Shown one piece after another: positions 49,411 to 55,600 of a stretch of 64,000 nt of DNA; positions within the stretch are counted from its first letter, which is position 1, and each line of letters begins with the position of its first letter. Source of the stretch: Atherinomorus stipes (Eukaryota > Chordata > Actinopteri > Atheriniformes > Atherinidae); the NCBI GenBank assembly GCA_023101725.1, contig JALJCO010003056.1:46902-110901 (forward strand), written 5' to 3'. Below the pieces are notes generated by a model. It was not told the DNA's origin, did not search any database, and saw only the letters and a program-made list of their open reading frames with translations. Made by a program: the position numbers and the translations under genes.

Positions 49411-51980
49411 AGCCTATATACAAAATCTCTTTGGTCAGTTCAACAAATACAAACATTTCATTTATGCAGAATGTTAGAGTGTGATGTGATATATGATCAC
49501 ATAAAGGTGCCAACCCTTTACATGTTTCCCTCCTCTCGTTTTCCTCTTTTGTCTTTCCTTCCATTCCTCTCTCCTCAGTTGTTCCAGTCATGCGGCAACC
49601 TCAAAGAAGGAGGAACGAGCAGCACAGAGGAATTAAAAGGTGGAAGAGTTACAGTGGAGGACAAGTTGGAAGACAGCTCAATCAAAATGGAAAAGTTGGT
49701 TAGTATTTACTCAACTTAATCTGTGTTCTTTTTATTATTCTCCGATGACCTTATCCGGCCCATTCATAGAGAATTCTTTTTTCTTCATAGAGGAACCATT
49801 ACTCATCATGGTTAATTAAACCTCTATTGCTGTAAATTTCACCTTTGCACAGACAACAGTGTGGTGATTAGAGGGGAATGAATGTTTAGATGGATGAATG
49901 AACCCGTTGACTGAGCACTGCAGTTGGTTATTGAGGCAGAGGGCAAGTTGTTCTTGCTCTCCTGTTTGAATGTGTTATCTTGGGGAAGAGCACAAAAGCT
50001 CATGAATGAATTCTTGTCACTTTTGTCTCAGGTTGATGATGTATCCAAGAGACTGGTAGACATGCGGCCGTACTGGGTTTTTCTTCCAAATATTCTCTGC
50101 GACGATAGAGTGGCCACTGGAGCAGGGGCCGAGGATAAATGTTGGAACGGGATAAGTCGTGCCAGGTAGGGAATATAAGTCAGACATAAATGCTCAGAAT
50201 AAGTGTCCTTACCAGCCAATGTTTTATACATTAACAAATGTGTAGGGATTATTTGCAACAAACTCAAAGTGATGCTTTAGATTTATTATGTTGAGTTGAA
50301 AATGGTGTTTTCTAATATTATGTCCAAGTTGTAAGGTTTTTTTTTTTTTTCAAATCCAGACCTCTTAGGCCAGTGTCTGAAAGGTTTTCACTGTCCTTGT
50401 GCCAACACACCTGACTCAAATTAATGTGTCATTGTGCGGAACTTCAAAGGCTGTTGGATCCATTTAATTTAAGTCCGGTGTGCTGTACAGTAGCAGGGAA
50501 ATGTTGAAACCTTCCAGACACTGGTCCAGATTTGAGGATTCCTGATCTAGACAATTTTCTTAAACTGTCCAAAAAATGGCTTCATTTTAGTATACTACCT
50601 GTTAAAGAGGATTTCTATGATCCAGGTACTTGCCTGAGGTGATGGGCGATGGCATCGCCAGTCAAATCAACAACCCTGAAGTGGAAGTTGACATCACCAA
50701 ACCAGAGATGACAATACGCCAACAAATAATGCAGCTGAAGATCATGACTAACCGCCTGAAGAATGCTCTCAACGGTTGGGATGTGGACTTTCAGGATACC
50801 AGTGAGTAGTTTACCAGGAGTTCTGCTGCTTAAAGAAGTAGTTTTAATCTGGAAAATTCTTCCAAAACACAATCTGAGGTGAGGCTGAAAGCACACCACA
50901 GTAAAGCTGCACTAGTGAACTTTGGCAGATTTTGACACCCCTTAACAAGGTGTAATTCAGCTTCCACCTTGCATTCTGTCTCTTCTCTGAGCTCTCTCCA
51001 GCCAGTAAAAGTCACCCTAATGGTCCCTCTTATATCATCTCTTGGTCTATTTGTGTTTCTTTCCTTTGCTTCATCCAAAAATGTCTCCCATTTCTCTGCT
51101 GAATCAGACTACATGTTGAACGTGGGCAGTGTGTTGATATCCAGTAGATGGTACTGTATGTGGCGCTGTGCCATGTAGAATCTATTTTTTCTGTGGTTAC
51201 ATCTATTCTGAAGAAGGGCACACGCCCGAAACGTTACTCTGCCTCTGCAAATAAATGTTCGTGGGAGCTACACCCAGCTTGTATGGATCCGTCTTTTCCT
51301 TTGTATCTATTTTTCATCTAAACTGGCCTCACTTTTCTATTTGATTCATCCAAATGTCTTGTGTCCTTAAAATTATGTCATGGCACCACAGCTACCAGTT
51401 AGTTTTATTTAGAACTTCCTCAGTTTTTGCTGATTAGTCTGGGACTGTGTTAAATAAGGCTATGGAGATGAGATCTAAAGTGCTCAAGGTATACAGTAAC
51501 TTACATGTTGCATTTATTTGGTCTAGTTATTTATTTCTGGGACACTGATGGAACATTAATGAAATTCAACATATAGTGCTAATACAGAGTTAATAGTTAA
51601 CAAAAATGCTGTTAGCAAAGCAATGTAACTTCTTCTACTTTACATCAGTTGAATGTAATGCTACAACAAAACAGTACAACTTTACTGCATTGCAGAGACC
51701 AGGAATTCCTCCATTAATGACTGTGATGCATCTTAATTGGGAAGTTTTCTCATACTCTGAATCTTTTCCTATAGATGAGGATGTCAGCGGCTCTGGAAGT
51801 GGCAACTGTCCCGATGAAATGTGCTCCAGGGGCCCACGCCTTGTTGTGCCCGTCACTGACCGACCCATATTCTATCTGTACCCTCCAGAAAACGAGAGGG
51901 TGAAAGCCTCAGCCCAACAGAACCTGCCGTCCATCGCCATCTGCCTGCTTTCACTGCTCACCCTGCTGCTCCGGCGATAA
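16633..51980 (+). CDS. gpc1: Glypican-1 (nine coding exons; 5' exon outside window)
   Basis: This is the core protein of a GPI-anchored heparan-sulfate proteoglycan that acts at the cell surface as a co-receptor for heparin-binding growth factors. Joining 16633-16791, 32365-32592, 33645-33808, 46340-46505, 46700-46824, 49579-49698, 50032-50165, 50626-50801 and 51775-51980 gives one open frame of about 492 codons. With a typical first exon this fits the roughly 550-560 residues of the family. Diagnostic stretches are [42 protein letters not shown] and [20 protein letters not shown]; all are closer to GPC1 than to GPC2, GPC4 or GPC6. The conserved cysteines of the N-terminal lobe, an SGSGSG glycosaminoglycan attachment run and a hydrophobic GPI signal are present. 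I see no frameshift or stop in the exons. The paralog (gpc1a or gpc1b) cannot be decided here. The start codon and signal peptide are missing. Confidence 0.93.
17088..17290 (+). mobile_element. Tc1-like transposase relic
   Basis: The segment ccacaacaggacaatgtgcc encodes a QQDN motif typical of the second catalytic aspartate region of Tc1 transposases. It is followed by text resembling the end of a common fish Tc1-type repeat (cccacaggatccaatgcat). No ends or open frame remain, so the family is uncertain. Confidence 0.4.
20260..20740 (+). mobile_element. LINE 3' fragment (L2/Rex-type)
   Basis: From about 20286 the sequence encodes [15 protein letters not shown]. After a frame change it encodes [15 protein letters not shown], which resembles the C-terminal end of L2/Rex-clade reverse-transcriptase ORFs ('RGD..F...APRLWN'). 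The DNA then runs to a tail with aaatttcccatttgggaca and aataaatta, a pattern typical of fish LINE 3' ends. The ORF is broken by stops. Clade assignment is from memory. Confidence 0.6.
22698..23349. mobile_element. Non-autonomous DNA transposon at a TTAA site
   Basis: Left terminus ccagagttggtaat and right terminus attgccaaccctag are imperfect inverted copies. Each is bordered by CTTAAAG, giving either a 4-bp TTAA duplication or a 7-bp CTTAAAG duplication. About 640 bases between the ends contain no transposase. TTAA targeting is known for piggyBac and Kolobok elements; I cannot choose between them. Confidence 0.7.
24751..25186. mobile_element. Second TTAA-site MITE, 428 bp
   Basis: TTAA at 24751-24754 and 25183-25186 flanks a 428-bp body. 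The ends are aggcataccaccac-like on the left (aggcatacaccaccctg) and its inverse on the right (cagaggtggcatatgcct). The interior has no coding sequence. It differs in sequence from the element at 22698 but shares the target preference. Confidence 0.75.
26396..26645 (+). repeat. LINE 3' tail expanded into a GAGTT microsatellite
   Basis: The sequence gcgctatacaaataaagct followed by gaattgaattgaatt matches the 3' tail of fish L2-type LINEs. The gaatt pentamer array then turns into gagtt repeats and, further on, into gagtg and ggttg variants over about 180 bases. The tail probably seeded the microsatellite. Confidence 0.75.
26800..27340 (+). pseudogene. LINE reverse-transcriptase C-terminal relic
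   Basis: Read across frames it encodes [36 protein letters not shown], then [10 protein letters not shown] and, near 27240-27330, a segment with [12 protein letters not shown] before a stop. The order 'hydrophilic-I.iNGeeve.V..FKFLG', 'AqqRL.fLR.L', 'R..RLknSF' is the end of Rex1/L2-type non-LTR reverse transcriptases. Several frameshifts and stops make it dead. The upstream RT core is absent. Confidence 0.65.
29729..30232. mobile_element. hAT-like MITE
   Basis: The left end tggctgtgtccgattgtaca and the right end (inverse: taggctgagtcagaatgtac) form imperfect terminal inverted repeats. Just inside lie ctatagtgca-type motifs. This layout, 'GGCTGTGTCCGA...TACTCCC', is characteristic of abundant fish hAT-derived MITEs. 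I could not find a clear 8-bp target duplication. A short open frame inside (29855-30097) looks fortuitous. Confidence 0.55.
32365..32592 (+). CDS. gpc1: gpc1 exon 3
   Basis: The exon follows a pyrimidine-rich acceptor ending tttttcag and ends at ata-g before gtacat. It encodes [17 protein letters not shown], then the [17 protein letters not shown] and [20 protein letters not shown] helices of the N-terminal lobe. The NRS sequon lies where human GPC1 has its NDS N-glycosylation site, so glycosylation there is probably conserved. The split phase (2 bases in, 1 base out) matches both neighbours. Confidence 0.93.
33080..33180. repeat. Degenerate GGCCAGATCT-rich repeats
   Basis: Variants of ctggcccagatc and gggccagatctggg occur several times in about 100 bases. 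They form a short, partly palindromic satellite-like patch next to the retroelement tail that follows. Confidence 0.5.
33225..33480 (+). mobile_element. Dispersed teleost repeat (RTE-like 3' end?)
   Basis: The sequence from cggagggcgcagacctccgc through gacagacagacaaaccaac to cttggtggaggt matches a dispersed fish repeat that I recall from memory. The two ends share the inverted word ggaggt/acctcc. I recall it as an RTE-type LINE tail but cannot prove the class. Confidence 0.5.
33645..33808 (+). CDS. gpc1: gpc1 exon 4
   Basis: The acceptor is ctaattacag and the donor is gtaaca. The product reads [19 protein letters not shown], then [16 protein letters not shown] and ends VVQKVSQ in phase 0. 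The DYLECV cysteine and the [11 protein letters not shown] helix are strongly conserved in GPC1. A Tc1-like transposon begins only 32 bases downstream of the donor. Confidence 0.93.
33988..34944 (+). pseudogene. Tc1-like transposase, DD36E-type, inactivated
   Basis: The frame opens [20 protein letters not shown], the N-terminal helix-turn-helix start of this Tc1 group. Later frames encode SDESQFLLR (first Asp, codon 34432), FKQDNVPCY (second Asp, codon 34680) and NPIEHLW (Glu, codon 34791). The last two are in frame and separated by 36 residues, as in the DD36E 'Incomer' group of vertebrate Tc1 elements (family name from memory). Frameshifts near 34090 and 34590 and in-frame stops (for example after VLK near 34759 and after PMS near 34937) make it nonfunctional. 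The catalytic residues themselves are intact. Confidence 0.8.
34945..35060. other. Unassigned junction segment between Tc1 and DIRS sequence
   Basis: After the Tc1 text stops at about 34944, the AT-rich stretch gtgctgattacatgattgac and what follows matches neither Tc1 nor the DIRS terminal repeats. It may be the left part of another inserted element whose right part is at 39088-39503. Confidence 0.35.
35061..36130 (+). pseudogene. DIRS gag-like region
   Basis: The DNA upstream of the reverse transcriptase is GC-richer than its surroundings. It carries a 163-codon open frame at 35591-36082 (start [20 protein letters not shown]) plus overlapping short frames. No domain is recognisable; a [13 protein letters not shown] stretch near 35190 hints at a zinc knuckle but does not fit the full pattern. 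Its assignment as gag rests on position. A 225-bp tandem duplication lies inside. Confidence 0.5.
35279..35700. repeat. 225-bp imperfect tandem duplication inside DIRS gag region
   Basis: Two copies start near 35279 and 35504. Both contain ctccccactggttgtagc, then a cgttagccc word, ttccacggt, ccagctcagcg and tcagcacgacag, at a constant 225-base offset. Divergence between copies is substantial, so the duplication is old or was part of the source element. Confidence 0.75.
36163..36930 (+). pseudogene. DIRS reverse transcriptase
   Basis: The first part ([20 protein letters not shown]) reads in one frame. A one-base shift near 36335 moves to the frame with [20 protein letters not shown], then [20 protein letters not shown] and the catalytic box [12 protein letters not shown] (YLDD, around 36710). 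An in-frame TAG at 36794-36796 follows HLTK. The same frame then continues [20 protein letters not shown] and LGIVLDS up to a second stop near 36919. The sequence fits DIRS1-type RT better than Ty3 because of the '[26 protein letters not shown]' wording. Confidence 0.85.
36930..37440 (+). pseudogene. DIRS RNase H remnant and linker
   Basis: After the RT the sequence resumes with [20 protein letters not shown], matching the last RNase H motif of DIRS ('HVPG..N..AD.LSR'). The catalytic core of RNase H is missing between about 36920 and 36960. The following [15 protein letters not shown] and [20 protein letters not shown] resemble the linker ahead of the recombinase. Three frames are needed to read it. 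Confidence 0.7.
37440..38452 (+). pseudogene. DIRS tyrosine recombinase
   Basis: The N-terminal core-binding domain reads [20 protein letters not shown], then [20 protein letters not shown] and [11 protein letters not shown] (37510-37670). The catalytic domain is spread over frames: [14 protein letters not shown] (first Arg, near 37895), [10 protein letters not shown] (H-x-x-R, near 38277) and [15 protein letters not shown] (Tyr, near 38390). All tetrad positions I can locate are retained. Several stops and frameshifts (37690, 37890, 37985, 38330) prevent expression as one protein. In DIRS elements this enzyme integrates the circular DNA copy. Confidence 0.82.
38787..38880. repeat. DIRS internal complementary region (palindrome)
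   Basis: Two copies of a ~47-base sequence sit head to head around ggttacgatattgtaacc (38825-38842). Left arm: gtggagggcgaagtctgtgt and onward; right arm, inverted: gtagagggctccacctgtgt. A third copy in the left-arm orientation is at 39030-39087. A junction of both element ends next to the right terminus is what DIRS elements call the internal complementary region, used to circularise and complete the copy. Confidence 0.75.
39030..39087. repeat. DIRS right inverted terminal repeat
   Basis: The run cagtccagtagagggcttcg through aatataactagggttacaat to actaacc is inverse to 38825-38880 with few differences. It ends in the same GGTTAC...-TAACC palindrome seen at DIRS termini in fish. Confidence 0.75.
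39088..39503. mobile_element. Fragment of an unidentified transposon right of DIRS
   Basis: This segment ends gatggcctcatgaggcta immediately before Tc1 text resumes. The terminal tcatgaggcta-type end and the internal caacccgcctcaaagccaac wording recall a dispersed fish non-autonomous DNA transposon. The partner end was not found on the left, so either a deletion removed it or 34945-35060 is its diverged remainder. Confidence 0.4.
42091..42122. repeat. GT microsatellite
   Basis: About 16 GT units with one interruption (gtat) form a simple repeat in intron 4. Confidence 0.9.
44480..44676. mobile_element. hAT-like element right end
   Basis: The sequence cagattcaggtcgcatttac then ctgcggtgtgaacgtagcc is a typical terminus of abundant fish hAT elements. 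The inverse (ggctacgttcacaccgcagg) should mark the other end, but I did not find it upstream. The copy is therefore partial. The body may extend left toward 43690. Confidence 0.5.
46340..46505 (+). CDS. gpc1: gpc1 exon 5 (cysteine-rich)
   Basis: The exon runs from ctacctcag to a gtggga donor. It encodes [20 protein letters not shown], then [20 protein letters not shown] and [15 protein letters not shown]. Six cysteines in this exon match the disulfide-forming set of the glypican N-terminal lobe. It starts in phase 0 and ends with one base of the next glutamate codon. Confidence 0.94.
46700..46824 (+). CDS. gpc1: gpc1 exon 6
   Basis: The exon follows tctttttag and ends before gtcaga in phase 0. 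It encodes [19 protein letters not shown], then [20 protein letters not shown] and NSK. This aligns with the helical region after the cysteine-rich exon in GPC1. The preceding intron is only 194 bp. Confidence 0.9.
46825..49578 (+). other. gpc1: gpc1 intron 6
   Basis: The intron runs from gtcaga to ctcctcag. It contains A/T-rich DNA and a 14-unit TA repeat at 49383-49410. I see no transposon or gene in it. Confidence 0.85.
49383..49410. repeat. TA microsatellite, 14 units
   Basis: A perfect alternating TA run lies about 170 bases upstream of gpc1 exon 7. Confidence 0.92.
49579..49698 (+). CDS. gpc1: gpc1 exon 7 (variable linker)
   Basis: The exon follows ctctcctcag and ends at ttg before gttagt. 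It is 120 bases, phase 0 at both ends. It encodes [20 protein letters not shown] followed by [20 protein letters not shown]. The CGN start and the EKL end fit the family, while the middle is the variable linker between lobe segments. The donor was chosen at 49699 because it restores the EKL-V junction with the next exon. The linker is acidic/serine-rich and lacks the basic run of mammalian GPC1. Confidence 0.87.
50032..50165 (+). CDS. gpc1: gpc1 exon 8
   Basis: The acceptor is ttttgtctcag and the donor is gtaggg, leaving two bases of an arginine codon. The product is [20 protein letters not shown], then [20 protein letters not shown] and ISRAR. The LC and CWNG cysteines and the F/YW-LP pattern are glypican signatures. 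Confidence 0.92.
50351..50540. mobile_element. Foldback MITE in intron 8
   Basis: Left arm aggccagtgtctgaaaggtt and right arm, inverted (gaccagtgtctggaaggttt), are imperfect inverse copies about 35-40 bases long. The core contains ccaacacacctgactcaaat, a word from a widespread fish hAT-type MITE. It fills almost half of the 460-bp intron 8. Confidence 0.6.
50626..50801 (+). CDS. gpc1: gpc1 exon 9
   Basis: The exon follows tgatccag and ends at acc-a before gtgagt. It encodes [20 protein letters not shown], then [20 protein letters not shown] and [18 protein letters not shown]. This is the most conserved block against human GPC1, with near-identical YLPEVMGDG and [30 protein letters not shown]. 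It leads into the glycosaminoglycan attachment region. Confidence 0.95.
50802..51774 (+). other. gpc1: gpc1 intron 9
   Basis: The intron runs from gtgagt to cctatag. Apart from the retroelement tail near 51190-51290 I see nothing notable in it. Confidence 0.88.
51190..51290 (+). repeat. Retroelement 3' fragment with ctgaag...gaaacg hairpin
   Basis: The stretch ctgaagaagggcacacgccc followed by gaaacgttactctg and caaataaatg is a recurring wording at the 3' ends of vertebrate retroelements (memory). A 4-bp stem gggc/gccc with an acac loop sits between ctgaaga and gaaa. It ends in an AATAAA-like signal. Confidence 0.45.
51775..51980 (+). CDS. gpc1: gpc1 exon 10: glycosaminoglycan attachment and GPI signal
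   Basis: The acceptor is ttttcctatag. The exon encodes [20 protein letters not shown] and ends [16 protein letters not shown] before a TAA at 51978-51980. Three consecutive Ser-Gly pairs after acidic residues are the heparan-sulfate attachment sites. The C-x4-C pair matches human GPC1 (C-LDDL-C). The last ~17 residues are hydrophobic and form the GPI-addition signal; the cleavage (omega) site is probably in the preceding KASAQQN stretch (inference). An open frame extends upstream to 51606 but is intronic. Confidence 0.93.
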
Positions 51981-52644
51981 TTGATAAAAGATTCTCCTAA
52001 CTGGGACTGAGTTTGGTACATGGGGGCTGGGGGAGAGTTTGAAAATGGGGAGGAGGAGAAGTTGGGGGTTAGTTACTCTGCCAAAATTAAGTGAGTTTAA
52101 AGAAACAACAACAACAAAAAAAATACTTGGATGGACTTCCTTTGGCTTTGGATTAGAACAAAATGGAGTCATGAATATTCATCAATGTTCTGTTCTGCTC
52201 CTGTCCTTTATTTTTCATAATTCTCTGACACCATTAGAGCTGGTCTTGTTTTCATTTCTTATGTTACGTTTCTGGTGTTTGGATTCTCTTAGACATGTAA
52301 GACTACAGTGTTAACGGTATGTTGGTGTGGACACCACAGAGAGAGAGGGAGAATGGAGCTTTGGAGTGGCACTCAGATGCATGTCTGAGTTCCACTTACA
52401 TTCAATAGAATTACTTATTTATTGATACTTGTCAGTAGACCCCAAATTGGTTCAATCACACTGAAACGTATATAGACAAACTACACAAACCTCAAACTGA
52501 AAAGAAAGGATGTAAAGATGACTTGTACAGGAGGATAATCTGGACAACATGAGCCATCAGCCCTTTTAACGCATTAGGCTTTCTCTCAGTGAAGATGAGA
52601 GCACTCCGCGTCAGCACTTTCTGCCATTTCATCATGTAAGCTGT

Positions 52645-52650
52645 AATAAA
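52645..52650 (+). terminator. First AATAAA downstream of gpc1 stop
   Basis: The hexamer aataaa in ctgtaataaaagcc lies 665 bases after the gpc1 stop codon. It is the first canonical poly(A) signal. Later ones would give longer 3' UTRs, and I cannot tell which is used. Confidence 0.35.
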
Positions 52651-55600
52651 AGCCGTGATCACATTCACACCGACATAATCGTCCAGTATAGGGGTAAGGT
52701 GTCCTGTCCACCACTCCGTTCCTCCAGCCGCTCATTCTTACACCCACCCCACCCTGCTCCCCTGCAGAGGCAGACCTCCCTCTCTCCTCAGACCCTGCTT
52801 GCAGTGTAGCATCAAGCTGAGATTCTGCTTCAAGTGAAGCGCGTGCTCAGCTGTGACAGATTTCAGATGACAGCGTGTGGAATAGAGGTGTTGGTTCAAG
52901 AGTGCCCCAACAACAAAGGACGCTTGTAGTTGAACAGAAATGTACACAGAAGCAGAAACACTGCTGTGCTGCTGCACTTTGTTTAGTAATCCTTTTTATC
53001 TTCACAGCAGATCAAAAATATAGTACACATCATTTTTGTGTGTTTTCCGACCGAAAGCCCAATATTATTGTTATTGCCAGCATAATTTCAGTGTCATGGG
53101 CTATTTGTGTAATTGCAGTAATGATCAATATCACAGAAAAAGCCACATCATGCACGTCTTTGAAAATAACTCCTATTTCCATGACAAACAAACCGTGTAC
53201 ATACTTTTAAATGCTTCTTTGTTTTCTAGAAAAGAAAAAAAATAGCCAATGCAGCACCAAACTTTTTATCATGGTCAGGTCATTGTCTATTATGTATTTC
53301 TTTTCATATCCATCAGAGTATCCATATCTGCCTTTCATTTCTCTGCAACTTCTCTATATGAGTGCCTCTTTGTTCCTTCTCTAATTCCCCCAACCCTTTC
53401 CCTGCTCATCAGTTATAATGACCTTTAGAGCGTTTTTTTTTTTTTTTTTTTTTGCTTTTTACATGATTGCAAGGCAACATGACAATGACACAGTGCTTCA
53501 ATATGTGTCAACCTTCCTGGGAATGTTTTGGGAACACAGTGTAACGCCTTTCCTGATGAGATGCTTGCTCGGGAGAAATCGCGTACTTTTAATTCAATGA
53601 AAAGTTGAAGCTCTCATTTTAAGAACGCTGTGTGCAGGATGATGGGACGATGCTTGCATATGTGTTTGCGGAAGAGATTGTGCGTGAATGTGTTTATTTG
53701 TCTACGACTGACAGAGCAGAAGAGGGAGGCCGGATAGAGCCTTTATAAATCTTTTTTGGATGGGGCAGGAATGAAATCTATTAAAAGTGTATTGGACTAA
53801 CATTGTTTAATAACTATTAAACTGGCAGCAATGGCGATTAATATAGCTCATTTTTCAAAATTAGTATTTTCAACATGCTGCTGTAATGATTCATTCTCTG
53901 TGCTGATGGTATCTGAGCTGTCAGAGGTCTGGGTGACAGTGAGATGGAAGGTGGAGGACTCAAATAGACAAGCTTTTTAATGTGTCATTGTGCACTGGGA
54001 CAATCCACTAGAATTCCTGTAATACTGCAAATTTGGGGGGCTCTGTTAAAGATTGAGGAATGCAGTTGTTAAATATCTGGTTAGTTCCTGCGCTGAAAAT
54101 CAGCGACTTTGTTGTAATATTTGTTAGATGACAGGTGTCTTTGATGGTACTCCTTTTATTTTCATAATGCTTTATTAATGAATGATGTGTTGCTGTGTGT
54201 TGGTGTCTGTCTCTGTGTTAGTCCCTGGTCAAGAAATCTGCCTGTGACTGCCTTTGACACTTTGGGGTCAATTTTGAAATTAGAAGAGCAACATTAGCTG
54301 TTGTGGAGGGGATTTTTTGTAAAAGAAGATTTGAACAAAGAACAATTAGCAAGCACATTACACCGGTTCTCTTTTTGTGACCTTTTGGGAAAAATCTGAA
54401 CACGACTGTGAAAGAACACAAAGCCCTGAAAACAATAAGAAATTGCTCCAACTGTGATGGTGACATTCCAGTTCAAAGATGACCCGCGACTTTAGACTCA
54501 CATCTCTGGTTTCAGTGACTGCCTCACAATGTCATCGGCTGAAATTTGCACAACCCCGCTCCCAACCCCACCACCCCCCTTCACTTTTTGATCTCATTAA
54601 TTTGTTGTTCAAAGTCCCCCCCCTCCTCCCTCCCTTTTGTAAAACCTGCACTTTTATGAGGCCACTAAATGGCATTGTCTGCACAGAGACATCACAAGAC
54701 GGTCGATCGATACGAGAGTCAACACCTTCCAGAAACGACTATTGATTGGGGATGTGTGTGTATGCAGATAGATGTGGCCCAGCAAGCCGACTCCTGTTTG
54801 ACGATGTTGAAAGAGTGTAAACATGAAGCCCCCTCATTGTGTGAGGAAGCAGGAAAAAGGGCAGCGCTGATCTCAAATCTGTGTTTATGCCTCAACCCTG
54901 CCTTCATTCATAACTGTGGGCGGCAATAATGCAAAGCTGATTACCTAACATATATTAACAGCTTTATTCTACACTGAGATGAGAATGGGAGGCATTTCTG
55001 AAAGGTGCCAAGTTATGAGGAAATAAATACTTTATTTTTTCTTGTTTTGATTTACTTTGGTTGTATTGTTATCAGAAATCTATTGAGAGTTTGTTCTTAC
55101 AGTGAAGATAGATGCCAGAAAGAGGTTGAGAAAATATCTAAAATGTCTCATTTGCTGTTGTACCTGAGATCTTGTGTCAATTATATACATTGTAAGATTT
55201 TCAACATTTCATGTGTCTTGGTGTTTTTATTTCTGTGAATTGTTTCACTTTAGAAAACAACAGAAAAATTCAGATTTTTTTATGCAGATATGATATAATG
55301 TTTCAAGATATACAGTATTCACAAACCAGCTTCACATACATAAAAGAATACAGGTTAGTTTCTCAGCAAAGGGAAGTGTGTGGTCCGCTTCAAACCACCT
55401 GTACCATCTGCTTACATTTTCTCAGAGCGCATTGGGCTGCTGCCACTCGGAAAAGGCCAATGTGCTGCAGTGATGATGTCAGAGAAGACAGCTGCTGTCC
55501 AGAGCTGCCACAGAGGAAAAACTGCCACATGTTTAGAGCACACTAAGTGCTTTGTCTTGTTCCTGTGTAGACAATGAAAGTATAAACCCTCTGGAGATGT

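Noticed and set aside
51606..51774. In-frame extension upstream of the last gpc1 exon
   Set aside because: A good acceptor (tttcctatag) at 51774 restores the exon 9 reading frame and the conserved acidic-SGSG start. The upstream residues have no family similarity.
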